A stretch of 64,000 nucleotides of DNA from JAZKAR01 sp040389065 (GCA_040389065.1 JAZKAR010000005.1:186001-250000); one strand, 5' to 3'. Positions 38,281 through 47,599 are shown, counted from the first letter of the stretch. Notes: a model not told the origin generated them from the sequence alone. Translations and numbers: made by a program.

Positions 38281-38385
38281 TGGAATGTTACTAACAATGA
38301 ACGCTATAAAGCATGACAATACAGACACTGCAATAGAATATGACAAGTTGCCAACACATTGAGAAAGCACCGTTGCGTAACTTCT
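38281..38385 (+). repeat. MITE-like element, copy 6 (degenerate)
   Basis: The left terminus is eroded (TGGAATGTTACTAACAATG); the right ends GCGTAACTTCT. Direct repeats ATTCA flank it (38276-38280 and 38386-38390). It fills the gap between the ketosynthase start and the DUF3261 stop, and the terminal CTTCTA supplies the DUF3261 stop TAG on the minus strand. Confidence 0.65.
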
Positions 38386-38974
38386 ATTCAGCCAAATCTT
38401 TAATACTTACAGTAATACCAAAGCCTGGAAGGGTGATTACATGCTCGCCATCTTCTTTAATTTTTTCTTCGAGCAATGTTCTATCTTCTACTATTAAACG
38501 TCTTATATGCAGAGATTGCTCGTGATGCCAGTGCACAAAACCTCCCCTAAAGCCCTTTAACATTTGCTCCTCTGGCCATTTTAACCATTGTACAAACATA
38601 AATAAGCGTCTGGAATGCCGGGTAACAATGTCGCCTAATATAGACTGAGATGTTAAGAGCTTTCCATTCCATTCCAATGACAAAACGGGTTGCCCAATAG
38701 GCGAAACAACTGCCATCGATACAGTCGTATCTTTAGACTCCATTTGAAAAATCATACGCTCTTCAAACCCTACACCTTTAACATGCACCATTTGTAATCC
38801 TGGTTGCAATGGAGCTGCATCTGGCGCGAAACAATACCAAACATTTTCAGTAATTGACATACATGATGAGGACTGCTGGTTCGTTATGCATCCACTTATG
38901 AATAGTGGTAAAAAAATCATACTTAGGATCAAAAAAATCTTACTTAAGCGCTTCTTTTGAGAAAAATATGTCAT
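38384..38974 (-). CDS. DUF3261 lipoprotein of the polyene cluster
   Basis: The 196-residue product has a lipobox FISGC near residue 28 after a hydrophobic signal. The body (PLQPGLQMVHVKGVGFEERM; VVSPIGQPVLSLEWNG) matches DUF3261, a family almost confined to aryl polyene loci and thought to act in outer-membrane delivery of the product. It overlaps the MMPL stop by 4 bp. Its own stop codon is formed by the terminus of a repeat element. Confidence 0.88.
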   Translation of the reverse strand: MTYFSQKKRLSKIFLILSMIFLPLFISGCITNQQSSSCMSITENVWYCFAPDAAPLQPGLQMVHVKGVGFEERMIFQMESKDTTVSMAVVSPIGQPVLSLEWNGKLLTSQSILGDIVTRHSRRLFMFVQWLKWPEEQMLKGFRGGFVHWHHEQSLHIRRLIVEDRTLLEEKIKEDGEHVITLPGFGITVSIKDLAE

Positions 38975-41406
38975 GACTGAAAAGCCTTTATTGAGTGAGA
39001 TTTTTTTAATATGCTGCTTTGCATCAATGACAAAAAAGGTGCCGTTAATAACGCAAACGTTACCCCAATCAATAAAGTAAATCCAAAATCACTCACTGCT
39101 GGCGTAGAACTAAATGCCAATAAACCAAATGATAAGATATTCATCGCTGCCGAAAGTATAACGCCTAGGAAAGCAGCTCGGTCATGCCCACACTCTTGTC
39201 CTTTCATTTTTTCTCTAGCTTCTTGCAAAAAAATTGTGTAATCAATCCCTAAGCCTAAGACTAATCTAAATGCTAACGCTACAAATAGGTTGATCGCTAT
39301 ATTTAAGAAGCCAAGCACACCCAATGTCATCCAAAGAACCGCCACCATTAGCAGCATCATTAAAGTAGCTGTAGACCATGTGTAACGCCATACAAGCACC
39401 ATAAACGTTATCACAAGAGCAATCGCAAATAACCGTGTGCTCGATTCACGAAACTGTTGAAATAAACGAGAAACACTACCCGCCTTATCCACCCAACTTA
39501 CCCCCTCCAAACCTTGAACACTCTTCTCTAATGCAGCAAATGATTTGAATCCAGTTGGAATAATGACTGTTGCTAATTTATGATCAATAGGGCCTAACCA
39601 TAGATGGCGAAAAGGGGCAGAAAGGGGCATAGCTAACCAAGCTTCTATCGAGAAATATCGACCCGAAGCGCTAGCAAAGCTTTCAAGATATGATTTAATA
39701 AGATGGTCTTTAAAACCCGCTTCTTTGAGCGTTTTTTCTAACCGATTATCTGTTTTGAAAACATGCTGGAGCAGTTGTGCATCCTTTAACTGCTGGCTTT
39801 GAGGAGGAATAAATGAAGCAATCGCTTGATAATTCTTAAGTTCTCCTTGCTCCTTTAATACCTCCAATCGCTGCAATAAAACTTGGCTGCGGGAAAGCAA
39901 TTCCTCCTCGGTATAACCTTCTATTAAAAAAAACTGCCGGCTATTTCCTTGGCCTATCAAAGTTTGAATACTCGCTTCATCATTTAAAAGCTTAGGAGAA
40001 GTAACCATAAAGCGATGTACATCATCATCAGTATGTAATCGCATAATACCTGGAAAAGTTATTAATAAACCCAATAACAAAACCAAAAACGCTTTTTTAC
40101 CTGAACACAGGTGGTCATAAAAACGCAAAATAGTGCCTGGAATATACAGCGATTTTTTAGCTTTATAATGTGCAGGCGCATTCAGAAAAAGCGGATAACA
40201 ACCAAATACGGTCAGCAAAGCTCCTGTTAAACCTATGCAAGCAAACACAGCGATTTGCTCTAATCCAGGAAAAGGCAATAAATATAAAGAACCAAAACCA
40301 ATAACCGCAGCAAGCAAACCTAAAATCAAGGCACCTTTCACGCGGCGTAACCCTGTAGTTAAATTCCATTGATCGCCTAATTCAATTTGATAGGCAAAAA
40401 GCTGAATAGGATAATCAATCGCAATGCCTATTAAACTTGCTCCCATAACCAACGTGAGCAAATTAAGCTGCTTGAAAACAAGAAGTGTAACGGCTGTTGC
40501 TACAATCATCCCGGCTAAAATTGCAGCTAGCCCAAGTACTAAATAGCGCAGCGAACGAAAAACGCTCATCATCACCAATAGCACACCTATTATTGAGATA
40601 GCTCCTATCAAATGCATTTCTGATTCAGCTTGGGTTCTGGCATAGTTTGCAAAAAATACTGCCCCCGTACTTTTTACGTAACTACCTTTATTTTGTGCTG
40701 TTTGAATTGCGCTATTTAAGCTTTTCATGACGTCATTTTGAACATGGCTGCTATATGGATTGCCCTTAATCTTAGCAGACAGCATAATCCACTGAGCGCC
40801 CTCTCCCTCAGTTGTTAACCAACCATTATCTACATGTAATTTTTGGCTATTAAATGGAAGAGTCATCAAAAACCGGTTAAAAAATCCAAAAGGGTCTTCT
40901 TGAATATCTAATCCGATACTTCCTTGAACCGGCAACATTAAGCGCATTGCCAATTGCTGCTCTAACCACTCAGATGGATTTTCTTGCAGCGAGACACGAT
41001 CTTGAGGTGCTAGCAAACTAAAACGATACTGTTTGTAGGAGGCAAGAAGCTTATCTAAATTGACTTTTCCCACCTCTCCTTGTACCTGCTCAAGTCCATT
41101 ACCTGCCTTTAATACGTTAAAAGCGGCTTCCGCAGCTTGGCGTGCCTTGATGACATCTTTGTTTCCTACCAACATCACAATGCGTTGGCCCGACAATTCA
41201 ACCAAGCGACTTACCGCTACTTCAGAAGCAGCATTACGCTGATCAACAGGCAGCATGCTTAACATATTGGTTTCAATAGGTGAAATACCGTTTGAAAATC
41301 GGTAAATAATAAAGCTTAAACCTATTAAAACTACCATCAACCAGGCAAAAAACCCGAATAAAGCAGGTTTATTTTTTATTTCGATATTAGGCATATGCTC
41401 ATCCAA
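38971..41406 (-). CDS. MMPL/RND-family exporter of the polyene cluster
   Basis: The 811-residue product has an N-terminal helix (about 12-32), a large periplasmic loop, a bundle of helices at about 255-420, a second loop and a second helix bundle at about 670-790, the two-fold RND/MMPL plan. GIAIDYPIQLFAYQ and GLGIDYTIFLQEA carry the conserved Asp-Tyr pairs thought to relay protons. It probably moves the finished polyene-lipid across the inner membrane. A 387-bp non-coding stretch separates it from the preceding gene. Confidence 0.93.
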   Translation of the reverse strand: MDEHMPNIEIKNKPALFGFFAWLMVVLIGLSFIIYRFSNGISPIETNMLSMLPVDQRNAASEVAVSRLVELSGQRIVMLVGNKDVIKARQAAEAAFNVLKAGNGLEQVQGEVGKVNLDKLLASYKQYRFSLLAPQDRVSLQENPSEWLEQQLAMRLMLPVQGSIGLDIQEDPFGFFNRFLMTLPFNSQKLHVDNGWLTTEGEGAQWIMLSAKIKGNPYSSHVQNDVMKSLNSAIQTAQNKGSYVKSTGAVFFANYARTQAESEMHLIGAISIIGVLLVMMSVFRSLRYLVLGLAAILAGMIVATAVTLLVFKQLNLLTLVMGASLIGIAIDYPIQLFAYQIELGDQWNLTTGLRRVKGALILGLLAAVIGFGSLYLLPFPGLEQIAVFACIGLTGALLTVFGCYPLFLNAPAHYKAKKSLYIPGTILRFYDHLCSGKKAFLVLLLGLLITFPGIMRLHTDDDVHRFMVTSPKLLNDEASIQTLIGQGNSRQFFLIEGYTEEELLSRSQVLLQRLEVLKEQGELKNYQAIASFIPPQSQQLKDAQLLQHVFKTDNRLEKTLKEAGFKDHLIKSYLESFASASGRYFSIEAWLAMPLSAPFRHLWLGPIDHKLATVIIPTGFKSFAALEKSVQGLEGVSWVDKAGSVSRLFQQFRESSTRLFAIALVITFMVLVWRYTWSTATLMMLLMVAVLWMTLGVLGFLNIAINLFVALAFRLVLGLGIDYTIFLQEAREKMKGQECGHDRAAFLGVILSAAMNILSFGLLAFSSTPAVSDFGFTLLIGVTFALLTAPFLSLMQSSILKKSHSIKAFQS

Positions 41407-41793
41407 TGCGCGTACATCTAGTTTAGACTACTAGTTTCAGTAACCATGAAACTAAAGAAAAACTGCCGGTAACACTATGTAATGCATTTAGTAGTCCATC
41501 ATCTCTAAAATCAGAGTATAAATCGTGCCTTTTTTGATATGCCTACGTTACTCATCGTCGACATAGGCGGGAGGCCGCCCCCCACAGCTATGTCTCCTCT
41601 TCGTGCCTTGCCAAATCAAAAAAACCATCGGTTTCTATCGCTGATTTTAGAGATGATGGACTACTGGTTCTTTTAGAGCCTACACCCACGTTGAAAATGA
41701 CTAGGTAAATCTATATTCAGAACTACTTGTTCAGCTAATGCCCTATGGCAAAATTAATGTTGCTTCTGGTTGAATATGAAGAATGTTTTGTTT
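41407..41793. other. 387-bp non-coding region in the polyene operon
   Basis: The region lies between the MMPL gene and the small helical gene. It holds an 8-bp stem TAGTTTCA/TGAAACTA (41432-41439 and 41447-41454) and the large palindromic element at 41490-41665. No gene is visible. Confidence 0.7.
41490..41665. repeat. 176-bp palindromic element with perfect 25-bp arms
   Basis: Positions 41490-41514 and 41641-41665 are exact inverted copies; the arm starts AGTAGTCCATCATC. Inside, TTTTTTGAT/ATCAAAAAA and GACATA/TATGTC pair again around a GC-rich core, so the whole unit can fold into one long imperfect hairpin. No target duplication is evident. It differs in sequence from the TAGAAGTTACGCAG elements and occurs once in the window. 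Confidence 0.75.
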
Positions 41794-42144
41794 CTAGTCT
41801 AACAGCTGCACAAAATGTGTAACCAGACTTAAGCCTTCGTTAATAGCCCGTATCATTTTTACGGTATCTTTAAGCGCTGCGCTATTCGCTTCAAGAGCTG
41901 CAGTAGCCTCTTTTAAATCACTTTCTTTTTCTTTAAATAATTGGTTCACACCCTTAAGTTTTGCAGCTTCTAACTTAAGCACTGCAAGCCCTACTTGATG
42001 GAGACTAGCTCCATATTTAACTTGATCTTCTAAACTCATTCCGCTTAATTCAGTCTCTAAAACACCATATAACTTACGCCGCACGGCACGTAAAGAATCT
42101 AAGGTGGCTAAATTAATATCCCAATCAACGGTCACGGTTGTCAT
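41794..42144 (-). CDS. Unrecognised small helical protein in the polyene operon
   Basis: I do not recognise this 116-residue protein. It has no signal peptide or membrane segment and is predicted almost wholly helical, with a coiled-coil-like stretch (EKESDLKEATAALEANSAAL). Its ATG overlaps the upstream lipoprotein stop in TAATG, so the two are translationally coupled and likely act together. Aryl polyene clusters that I know do not contain it. Confidence 0.6.
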   Translation of the reverse strand: MTTVTVDWDINLATLDSLRAVRRKLYGVLETELSGMSLEDQVKYGASLHQVGLAVLKLEAAKLKGVNQLFKEKESDLKEATAALEANSAALKDTVKMIRAINEGLSLVTHFVQLLD

Positions 42145-43055
42145 TAGTGGTCTCTTGCAGAATTTTCTAAATGTTGAGCAACGTTCACAAATTCGTTTAC
42201 GTCTGAAATTAAAAACTGTATCGACTGCGCATCCTCTTTACCTTGAAGAATATCAATCCATATACCTTGTAACTGTTTAGCTGCTTGTTGAGCAGTTGCT
42301 AACTGCTGACTTATAAAATATGACTTAAACCACTGCTTTCGTTTTAGCTTCCATGCACCATCAAGCTTTTGCGTTTTATCTATATATGACCCAACAACTT
42401 CTCGTACTAAAAACTCATCATTTTCTGCATTAAACCGATCTTGTAGCAACTGGCTAATTACATTTAATTGCTCTTCTTGCAAATGTAGATAAGCACTTAT
42501 TATGCCAGCGTCTCTATTCAATACCTGTTTCATTTTTTCACTATGTTTCCCCTGGGCAATCAAAACTCCCCATTCACCCAACGCCGATACATAATTTTGC
42601 TCTTTTAGTATGTTCTTAGTTTTTCTTCTCGATTGAGAAGCAGATGGCTCATTTAAAACACGCATACTATCGCTTATCGACTTAATAAGACCATCTATAT
42701 CGTCTTCTAGCGTTGAGTTAGCATACCTCTGTAGATTTAAGAAATAAGCGTTCAACAGTCTTGTTTGTAAGCGAAATTGATGAATTTCTGCCAACACATC
42801 AATCACTGCATTATTTTTTTCAACAATCATTTCCTGAAGATGAGAGCTGGTTCCATAACGTGTCTTTTTCAACTCTTCAGAATCAAAATCAATGACTCGG
42901 TCTGCTGTTACGTCTAATAATTCATTCACAGCATTAGTATACATAATTGCTGAACTTGATAAATCTCTAGATTGCTCTATCACACGAGTTGTTGCGCATC
43001 CGCCCAAAAACATAACCAGTGACACTAATCCGATAACTTTAAATATTTTTACCAC
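42144..43055 (-). CDS. Unrecognised helical lipoprotein in the polyene operon
   Basis: The 303-residue product has a lipoprotein signal with lipobox FLGGC at about residues 16-20, followed by a long, highly charged, mostly helical body without known motifs. Translation starts at GTG 43055. The residue after the lipid-bearing Cys is Ala, compatible with outer-membrane sorting. It is coupled to the small helical gene. I cannot assign a family; an envelope role linked to polyene delivery is inferred from position only. A repeat element lies 24 bp upstream. Confidence 0.65.
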   Translation of the reverse strand: MVKIFKVIGLVSLVMFLGGCATTRVIEQSRDLSSSAIMYTNAVNELLDVTADRVIDFDSEELKKTRYGTSSHLQEMIVEKNNAVIDVLAEIHQFRLQTRLLNAYFLNLQRYANSTLEDDIDGLIKSISDSMRVLNEPSASQSRRKTKNILKEQNYVSALGEWGVLIAQGKHSEKMKQVLNRDAGIISAYLHLQEEQLNVISQLLQDRFNAENDEFLVREVVGSYIDKTQKLDGAWKLKRKQWFKSYFISQQLATAQQAAKQLQGIWIDILQGKEDAQSIQFLISDVNEFVNVAQHLENSARDH

Positions 43056-43078
43056 TGGTTGCTTACCCTTATCATTTT

Positions 43079-43181
43079 TAGAAGTTACGCAGTTGAGCTA
43101 TTTCAAGGCGCGGCAACGCAGACAGTACAGCTAGTACGACAAGTTGCCGTAACACTGAAAGAGCCAACTGCGTAACTTCTA
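43079..43181 (+). repeat. MITE-like element, copy 7
   Basis: Intact terminal inverted repeats TAGAAGTTACGCAGTTG and CAACTGCGTAACTTCTA, flanked by a perfect 5-bp duplication ATTTT (43074-43078 and 43182-43186). It lies between the LolA-like gene and the lipoprotein gene. Confidence 0.85.
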
Positions 43182-43202
43182 ATTTTATGTGTACAGTTAT
43201 AA

Positions 43203-43838
43203 TTACCGTTGCTTAAATTCTAAATTTAAAGCTAATAATGCGGCATCTTCTTTACTGAGTTCCTTTAAAGGCTCCAGCTCTGAAAATTTGATTTTTGTGT
43301 CATCTCCATTTATTTCTTGAATACGCACAGCTTTCACTTGATCGCCTCCTTCTAATGTCACCTCTTTTAATGCTTTTTGCAGCGTAGCATTTTTAGGTAA
43401 TAAAGAAAGCGTCCAGGCATTTATATCGCCGGTAGTTTTAGCATTAAAATGTTGGGCAAGAATATCGCGCTCAGCGGTTAAAATTCCACGAAATAAACCT
43501 TCTACTGAACCTATACCTGGAATATTTGCAGCAGCTCTGTCTTTATAACTTCCATCTGCCTGTATTTCTCGTACACCCTTAGCTGTCATCACATATGTCA
43601 TACGATACGGCTTTTCAATTTTCCAGAGCACCCCTTGCTCACGTGCAAAAATCATATGCCCTTGAATAACTAAAGGTTTTTTAAGCGCAGCAAGCTGGCG
43701 TGTTTGTGTAAAAGAAGATTGTAACCGTGAGGTTTCAGCCAGTTTTTGTGAGATGGTATCAATTAACTCTGCCGCCTGTACCCATTGCGAGAAGATGAAC
43801 AAAATCAAACTGAGAACCATTTTTTTAAGCGTTAACAT
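43203..43838 (-). CDS. LolA-like outer-membrane lipoprotein carrier of the polyene cluster
   Basis: The 211-residue product has a signal peptide (about residues 1-22), then a LolA-like body (SSFTQTRQLAALKKPLVIQG; REQGVLWKIEKPYRMTYVM). A dedicated LolA homologue is a standard element of aryl polyene loci, expected to ferry the hydrophobic product or lipoproteins through the periplasm. It overlaps the thioesterase stop by 14 bp. Confidence 0.9.
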   Translation of the reverse strand: MLTLKKMVLSLILFIFSQWVQAAELIDTISQKLAETSRLQSSFTQTRQLAALKKPLVIQGHMIFAREQGVLWKIEKPYRMTYVMTAKGVREIQADGSYKDRAAANIPGIGSVEGLFRGILTAERDILAQHFNAKTTGDINAWTLSLLPKNATLQKALKEVTLEGGDQVKAVRIQEINGDDTKIKFSELEPLKELSKEDAALLALNLEFKQR

Positions 43839-44298
43839 TTTTCAAATCCTTCAAATTTTCATGATTTTCGATTTGATCCCACAATACCTGAGGCGTTACA
43901 AATTGTAGCTCCTTCGTCTCAGAATTCAGTGCAACTTGTATCGTGTAACCGCTCGTTAATTTATTTCCACTTTCACTATCTCGAATGAGATAGTTAATTT
44001 TCATTCGATTTTCATATTCGATAAGCTGCGCGCTTACAATAACACGCTGACCATAAGAAGAAGGACGTATATATTTAACATAGCACTCAGTCACAGGCCA
44101 AATAAAACCTGAAGCTTTCATTTGGGGATAGTCATACCCTATTTTTCGTAGCAAATCACACCGGGCAATTTCAAAATACTTAATATAATGACCATGCCAT
44201 GTGATCTGCAATACATCTACATCATGAAAAGGAATTTCAATCGCGGTTTCTGAGTAAGGTAAATTTACAGGCGCTGATGTCACAAATAAAGACTCCAC
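43825..44298 (-). CDS. Acyl-CoA/ACP thioesterase, hotdog fold (4HBT type)
   Basis: The 157-residue product has the YbgC/4HBT pattern FHDVDVLQITWHGHYIKYFE with the catalytic Asp region, and KASGFIWPVTECYVKYIRPS. Thioesterases of this place in aryl polyene clusters release or proofread acyl chains. The start overlaps the ammonia-lyase end by 19 bp, which indicates tight coupling. Confidence 0.9.
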   Translation of the reverse strand: MESLFVTSAPVNLPYSETAIEIPFHDVDVLQITWHGHYIKYFEIARCDLLRKIGYDYPQMKASGFIWPVTECYVKYIRPSSYGQRVIVSAQLIEYENRMKINYLIRDSESGNKLTSGYTIQVALNSETKELQFVTPQVLWDQIENHENLKDLKNVNA

Positions 44299-45860
44299 TT
44301 TTGCTGCTCAATATTTGCTATTTGTAAACGCAAATCTTTTTCAAGAGCACGATCTTCTTCCACTAACTTAAAGTCCGTTGCTATATGGCTTAAAAAGCTT
44401 TGCATATCGGGGTTTATAGTCGTTAGAAAATCACTCTTTACACGCGCCCTTAAGAAAACCGCTTGTGTCGTAGCTAATAAAAGGCATGCTGCCACCTGCT
44501 CTGTTAACTCAAGCACTCGCAAAGCATCACGGGCCGCAATCGTACCCATACTAACTTTATCTTGATTGTGGCATTCTGTAGAGCGAGAAAACACTGAAGC
44601 AGGCATAGTATTTTTCAAGGCTTCGGCAGCACAAGCTGAAGCAGTAATTTGTACAGCTTTGAAGCCATGATTAATCGCTGCTCTTGGGCCTGATACCCCT
44701 GACAAATTTTGAGGTAATCCGTTGTTATAGCGTGTATCAACTAAAAGCGCTAACTGTCGATCCATTAAATCTGCAATATTGGCAACAGCATTTTTTAAGC
44801 CATCCATCACAAACGCAATATGCCCTCCGTAAAAATGACCTCCATGCAATACTTGCTCGCTTACCCCACAAATAATGGGATTGTCATTCGCACTATTTAA
44901 TTCGTTCTCTATATCTCGACGCATCCAGCTTAACGCATCCCGCAAGACACCGATAACATGCGGCGCACATCGAATAGAATAACGATCTTGTAAGCGCAAT
45001 TGCTCACCAGCCTCGTTATTATCTTTATTTACATACGCATTTTCGTCTAGGTCTGAGTAAATCCACGCAGCAACTTTATTTTGACCTTCATGAGGCTTAA
45101 CTGCAAATAAGGCAGGATCAAAATGCCCTCGGTTGCCTTTTAAAGCAAACGTAGCCAATGCAGTTAATCGTGTCGCTAAACGACTTAAATACTCGGCTCG
45201 GTGAAATGCCAGACAAGCTAACCCAGTCATAACAGCGGTACCGTTCATTAATGCCAGACCTTCTTTTGGCGCTAACTTAAGAGGCTCAATACCTAACTGA
45301 CCAAAAACAATGCTTGATAACAGTGATTTACCTTGGTACAAAACATTGCGCTCACCGACAAGCACACCACCTATATAAGAAAGCGGAGTTAAATCACCAC
45401 TCGCCCCTACAGACCCTTCTGATGGAATAATCGGTAATAGTTGATATTGAATAAGCTGAGCCAGTCGTTCAAGCAAAACCCATCGCACTCCTGAAACACC
45501 TTGAGCTAAGGAATTCAAGCGAGCCATAAGAATAGCTATCGTTGAAGGTTCATCAAAACACTGACCTAACCCGCACCCATGATAACGAATTAAATGTAGA
45601 GGCAATTCCTCAACTAATTCAGGCGGAATAGAAACAGTACAATTATCTCCGTATCCAGTATTCACTCCATACACTTGCTTATTTTCAGCGAGTAAGCGTG
45701 CTAAGAACGAAGCACTTTTCGTCACTTTTTCTCGAAAAAACTCATCTTCTGATAGTTGAATCTCACATTTTCTATAGGCTACTGAAACCACATCTTCAAT
45801 AGAAAGACGTGATGAGCCTATTAGAACAGGAGAATAAGGAAATTCCTTAGGAGTGGGCAC
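44280..45860 (-). CDS. Aromatic amino acid ammonia-lyase (HAL/PAL/TAL family)
   Basis: The 526-residue product has the MIO-forming Ala-Ser-Gly triad in EGSVGASGDLTPLSY, the conserved GVNTGYGDN N-terminal Tyr loop, and NSANDNPI and QDKVSMG motifs. Enzymes of this family remove ammonia from His, Phe or Tyr. In this cluster it most likely yields a cinnamic-type acid as precursor of the aryl starter. The substrate-selectivity pair in LIRYHGCG is Tyr-His, matching neither the classical HAL (Ser-His) nor TAL (His-Leu) pattern, so the substrate is uncertain. Confidence 0.93.
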   Translation of the reverse strand: MPTPKEFPYSPVLIGSSRLSIEDVVSVAYRKCEIQLSEDEFFREKVTKSASFLARLLAENKQVYGVNTGYGDNCTVSIPPELVEELPLHLIRYHGCGLGQCFDEPSTIAILMARLNSLAQGVSGVRWVLLERLAQLIQYQLLPIIPSEGSVGASGDLTPLSYIGGVLVGERNVLYQGKSLLSSIVFGQLGIEPLKLAPKEGLALMNGTAVMTGLACLAFHRAEYLSRLATRLTALATFALKGNRGHFDPALFAVKPHEGQNKVAAWIYSDLDENAYVNKDNNEAGEQLRLQDRYSIRCAPHVIGVLRDALSWMRRDIENELNSANDNPIICGVSEQVLHGGHFYGGHIAFVMDGLKNAVANIADLMDRQLALLVDTRYNNGLPQNLSGVSGPRAAINHGFKAVQITASACAAEALKNTMPASVFSRSTECHNQDKVSMGTIAARDALRVLELTEQVAACLLLATTQAVFLRARVKSDFLTTINPDMQSFLSHIATDFKLVEEDRALEKDLRLQIANIEQQKWSLYL

Positions 45861-45881
45861 GTTTCAACTTTCTGATAAATT

Positions 45882-45891
45882 AGAAGTTACA
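45882..45891. repeat. Possible single-end relic of a MITE-like element
   Basis: TAGAAGTTAC matches the element terminus exactly, but no second terminus or core is nearby. On the minus strand it supplies the TAA stop of the glycosyltransferase-acyltransferase gene. A ten-base match could be chance. Confidence 0.3.
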
Positions 45892-47566
45892 GTTCTGTAG
45901 ATGGATGTTCAGTGCGCCAAAAATCATAAAAATTAAACCATTGAAAAGGTGCTAAACATACATAGTGCTCTAATCGCTGTGCATACTGTTCAATTACATG
46001 TTGTAAGCGCTGCTGGCGCTCTTTACGAGGCAACTCGATTTTTTCAGCAAAATGTTCAACCACTAGTTGATACTGATAATTCACTTTATAACAAAAAAAG
46101 AGATAGACCGGGCATTCTAAAAGACTTGCTAAAATCCATGGCCCTTGAGCAAAAGGAGCCAATGCACCTAGAAAATTCACTGTGCTGACTCTTCCATTTT
46201 CTGCTACAGGAGTTCGATCTCCCACAATAAATACCCATTCTCCGGCATCAATTTTCTCTTGCAACAAAATAGCAGTTTCCACACCCATTTTTCCAACATG
46301 AATCAGATTAACATCAAAATCAGCATGAGCCTTTTTCAACAGTGCTGTAAATTGCACCGCGTGCTCACTATAAACAACAGCATTAATTTTCTTATGAGAC
46401 ACTTTATTAGAGGCTAAGGCACGGCACATTTCGAGATTGCCAAAGTGAGACCCAATAAATAAGGCGCCTCGCTGACGTTGAATAACTTCATTTACTACTG
46501 ATGGGGTAAGGCATTTAATAGCATTTTTTTCAGAAAGATCGCCACGCCACGCACCTATTTTATCTATTGCTGACTCTGCAAAAGCATAGAAGTGAGCATA
46601 GATATCTCGCCATCGCACAACCTTAGAACACTTTTGATAAGTAAAAACTTGTTTTAGAAAACGGAATGAAATATTTCTTGCATGTGCGTCGGTCAGAAAA
46701 AAATAGGCCACGACAAAATGCAAAATAAATTTAATGACTCTTAGGCCTAATAATGCGTAAAGAAAGAAAATAATTTTAAGCCCAAGCAAACTTCCTCTTT
46801 CTACAATATTAGCCCAATGCTGATTTGAAGATTGTTTAGAAAAATTTCTTCGAAGCAAACCTATACTTCTTGGCAGCATGCCAAAAAATAATCGCGCATG
46901 CATCTTACTGATTCTAATATTATCTTTAACCATATTAAAATGTGATAGCCCTCCTATAGGATACGTAACTTTAGTTGGCACATTAATAATGCCTAGCCCC
47001 TGCCAATATAAACGAACAATGATTTCAATATCAAAATCCATGCGTGTTGGAATAGAAATATGATTAATTAAGTGATATGTTTCTCGCAAGGGATAACAAC
47101 GAAAACCACACATTGAGTCTTCAATTTGAAAAGATAGTGTTTCAATCCAAACCCAAAAATGGGTGGCATATCGCCCCCATAGCCTTGATCTAGGAACAGT
47201 ATCATCATAAATAGGCTTTCCACATATAATATGTGCAGGGTTAGCCTGCGAAAGCTCTAAAAATTGGGGAATATCTTGTAGGTTATGTTGCCCATCAGCA
47301 TCTACCTGTAATGCATGGCTAAAACCCTCTTTCCAAGCCTCATACATGGCTTTCATTACAGCGCCGCCTTTACCTTGATTATCAGGCAGGCGAAATAATC
47401 GTACTAGCGGTTCGCTTATCGCTGTTAACATATCCTGTGTTTGCTGATTACTTCCATCATCTACGATAAAAATAGCAATATTATATGCAGTCAAATACTT
47501 AAGACTTGAGGTTAAGGCAGCACCATGGTTATAACAAGGAATTACAATACAGGGTCTAAACAACAT
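45887..47566 (-). CDS. Bifunctional glycosyltransferase family 2 / LpxL-type acyltransferase
   Basis: The 559-residue product has two domains. Residues about 4-230 form a GT2 domain (CIVIPCYNHGAAL, IFIVDDGS, and the DxD-like QVDADGQHN). Residues about 310-555 resemble LpxL/HtrB acyltransferases, with the catalytic His and Glu in GSHFGNLEM. This fusion is typical of aryl polyene clusters and probably builds the lipid anchor to which the polyene is attached. I choose ATG 47566 because AGAGGT lies 4 bp upstream; a longer frame reaches 47593. Confidence 0.92.
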   Translation of the reverse strand: MLFRPCIVIPCYNHGAALTSSLKYLTAYNIAIFIVDDGSNQQTQDMLTAISEPLVRLFRLPDNQGKGGAVMKAMYEAWKEGFSHALQVDADGQHNLQDIPQFLELSQANPAHIICGKPIYDDTVPRSRLWGRYATHFWVWIETLSFQIEDSMCGFRCYPLRETYHLINHISIPTRMDFDIEIIVRLYWQGLGIINVPTKVTYPIGGLSHFNMVKDNIRISKMHARLFFGMLPRSIGLLRRNFSKQSSNQHWANIVERGSLLGLKIIFFLYALLGLRVIKFILHFVVAYFFLTDAHARNISFRFLKQVFTYQKCSKVVRWRDIYAHFYAFAESAIDKIGAWRGDLSEKNAIKCLTPSVVNEVIQRQRGALFIGSHFGNLEMCRALASNKVSHKKINAVVYSEHAVQFTALLKKAHADFDVNLIHVGKMGVETAILLQEKIDAGEWVFIVGDRTPVAENGRVSTVNFLGALAPFAQGPWILASLLECPVYLFFCYKVNYQYQLVVEHFAEKIELPRKERQQRLQHVIEQYAQRLEHYVCLAPFQWFNFYDFWRTEHPSTEL

Positions 47567-47599
47567 TACTACCTCTAAAAAACCAACACTCAATATCTT

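Noticed and set aside
37077..38297. ATG 38297 as start of the polyene ketosynthase
   Set aside because: It lies inside a MITE copy; GTG 38261 has a better ribosome binding site and gives the family-typical N-terminus.
10990..41470. Shared ACTACTAGTTTC...GAAAAACT segments at about 10990 and 41430 as another repeat family
   Set aside because: The shared words are short and the spacing differs; two loose matches in AT-rich DNA are not enough.
44280..45860. Histidine utilisation (hut) gene
   Set aside because: No other hut gene is near, and the gene is embedded and translationally coupled in the polyene operon.
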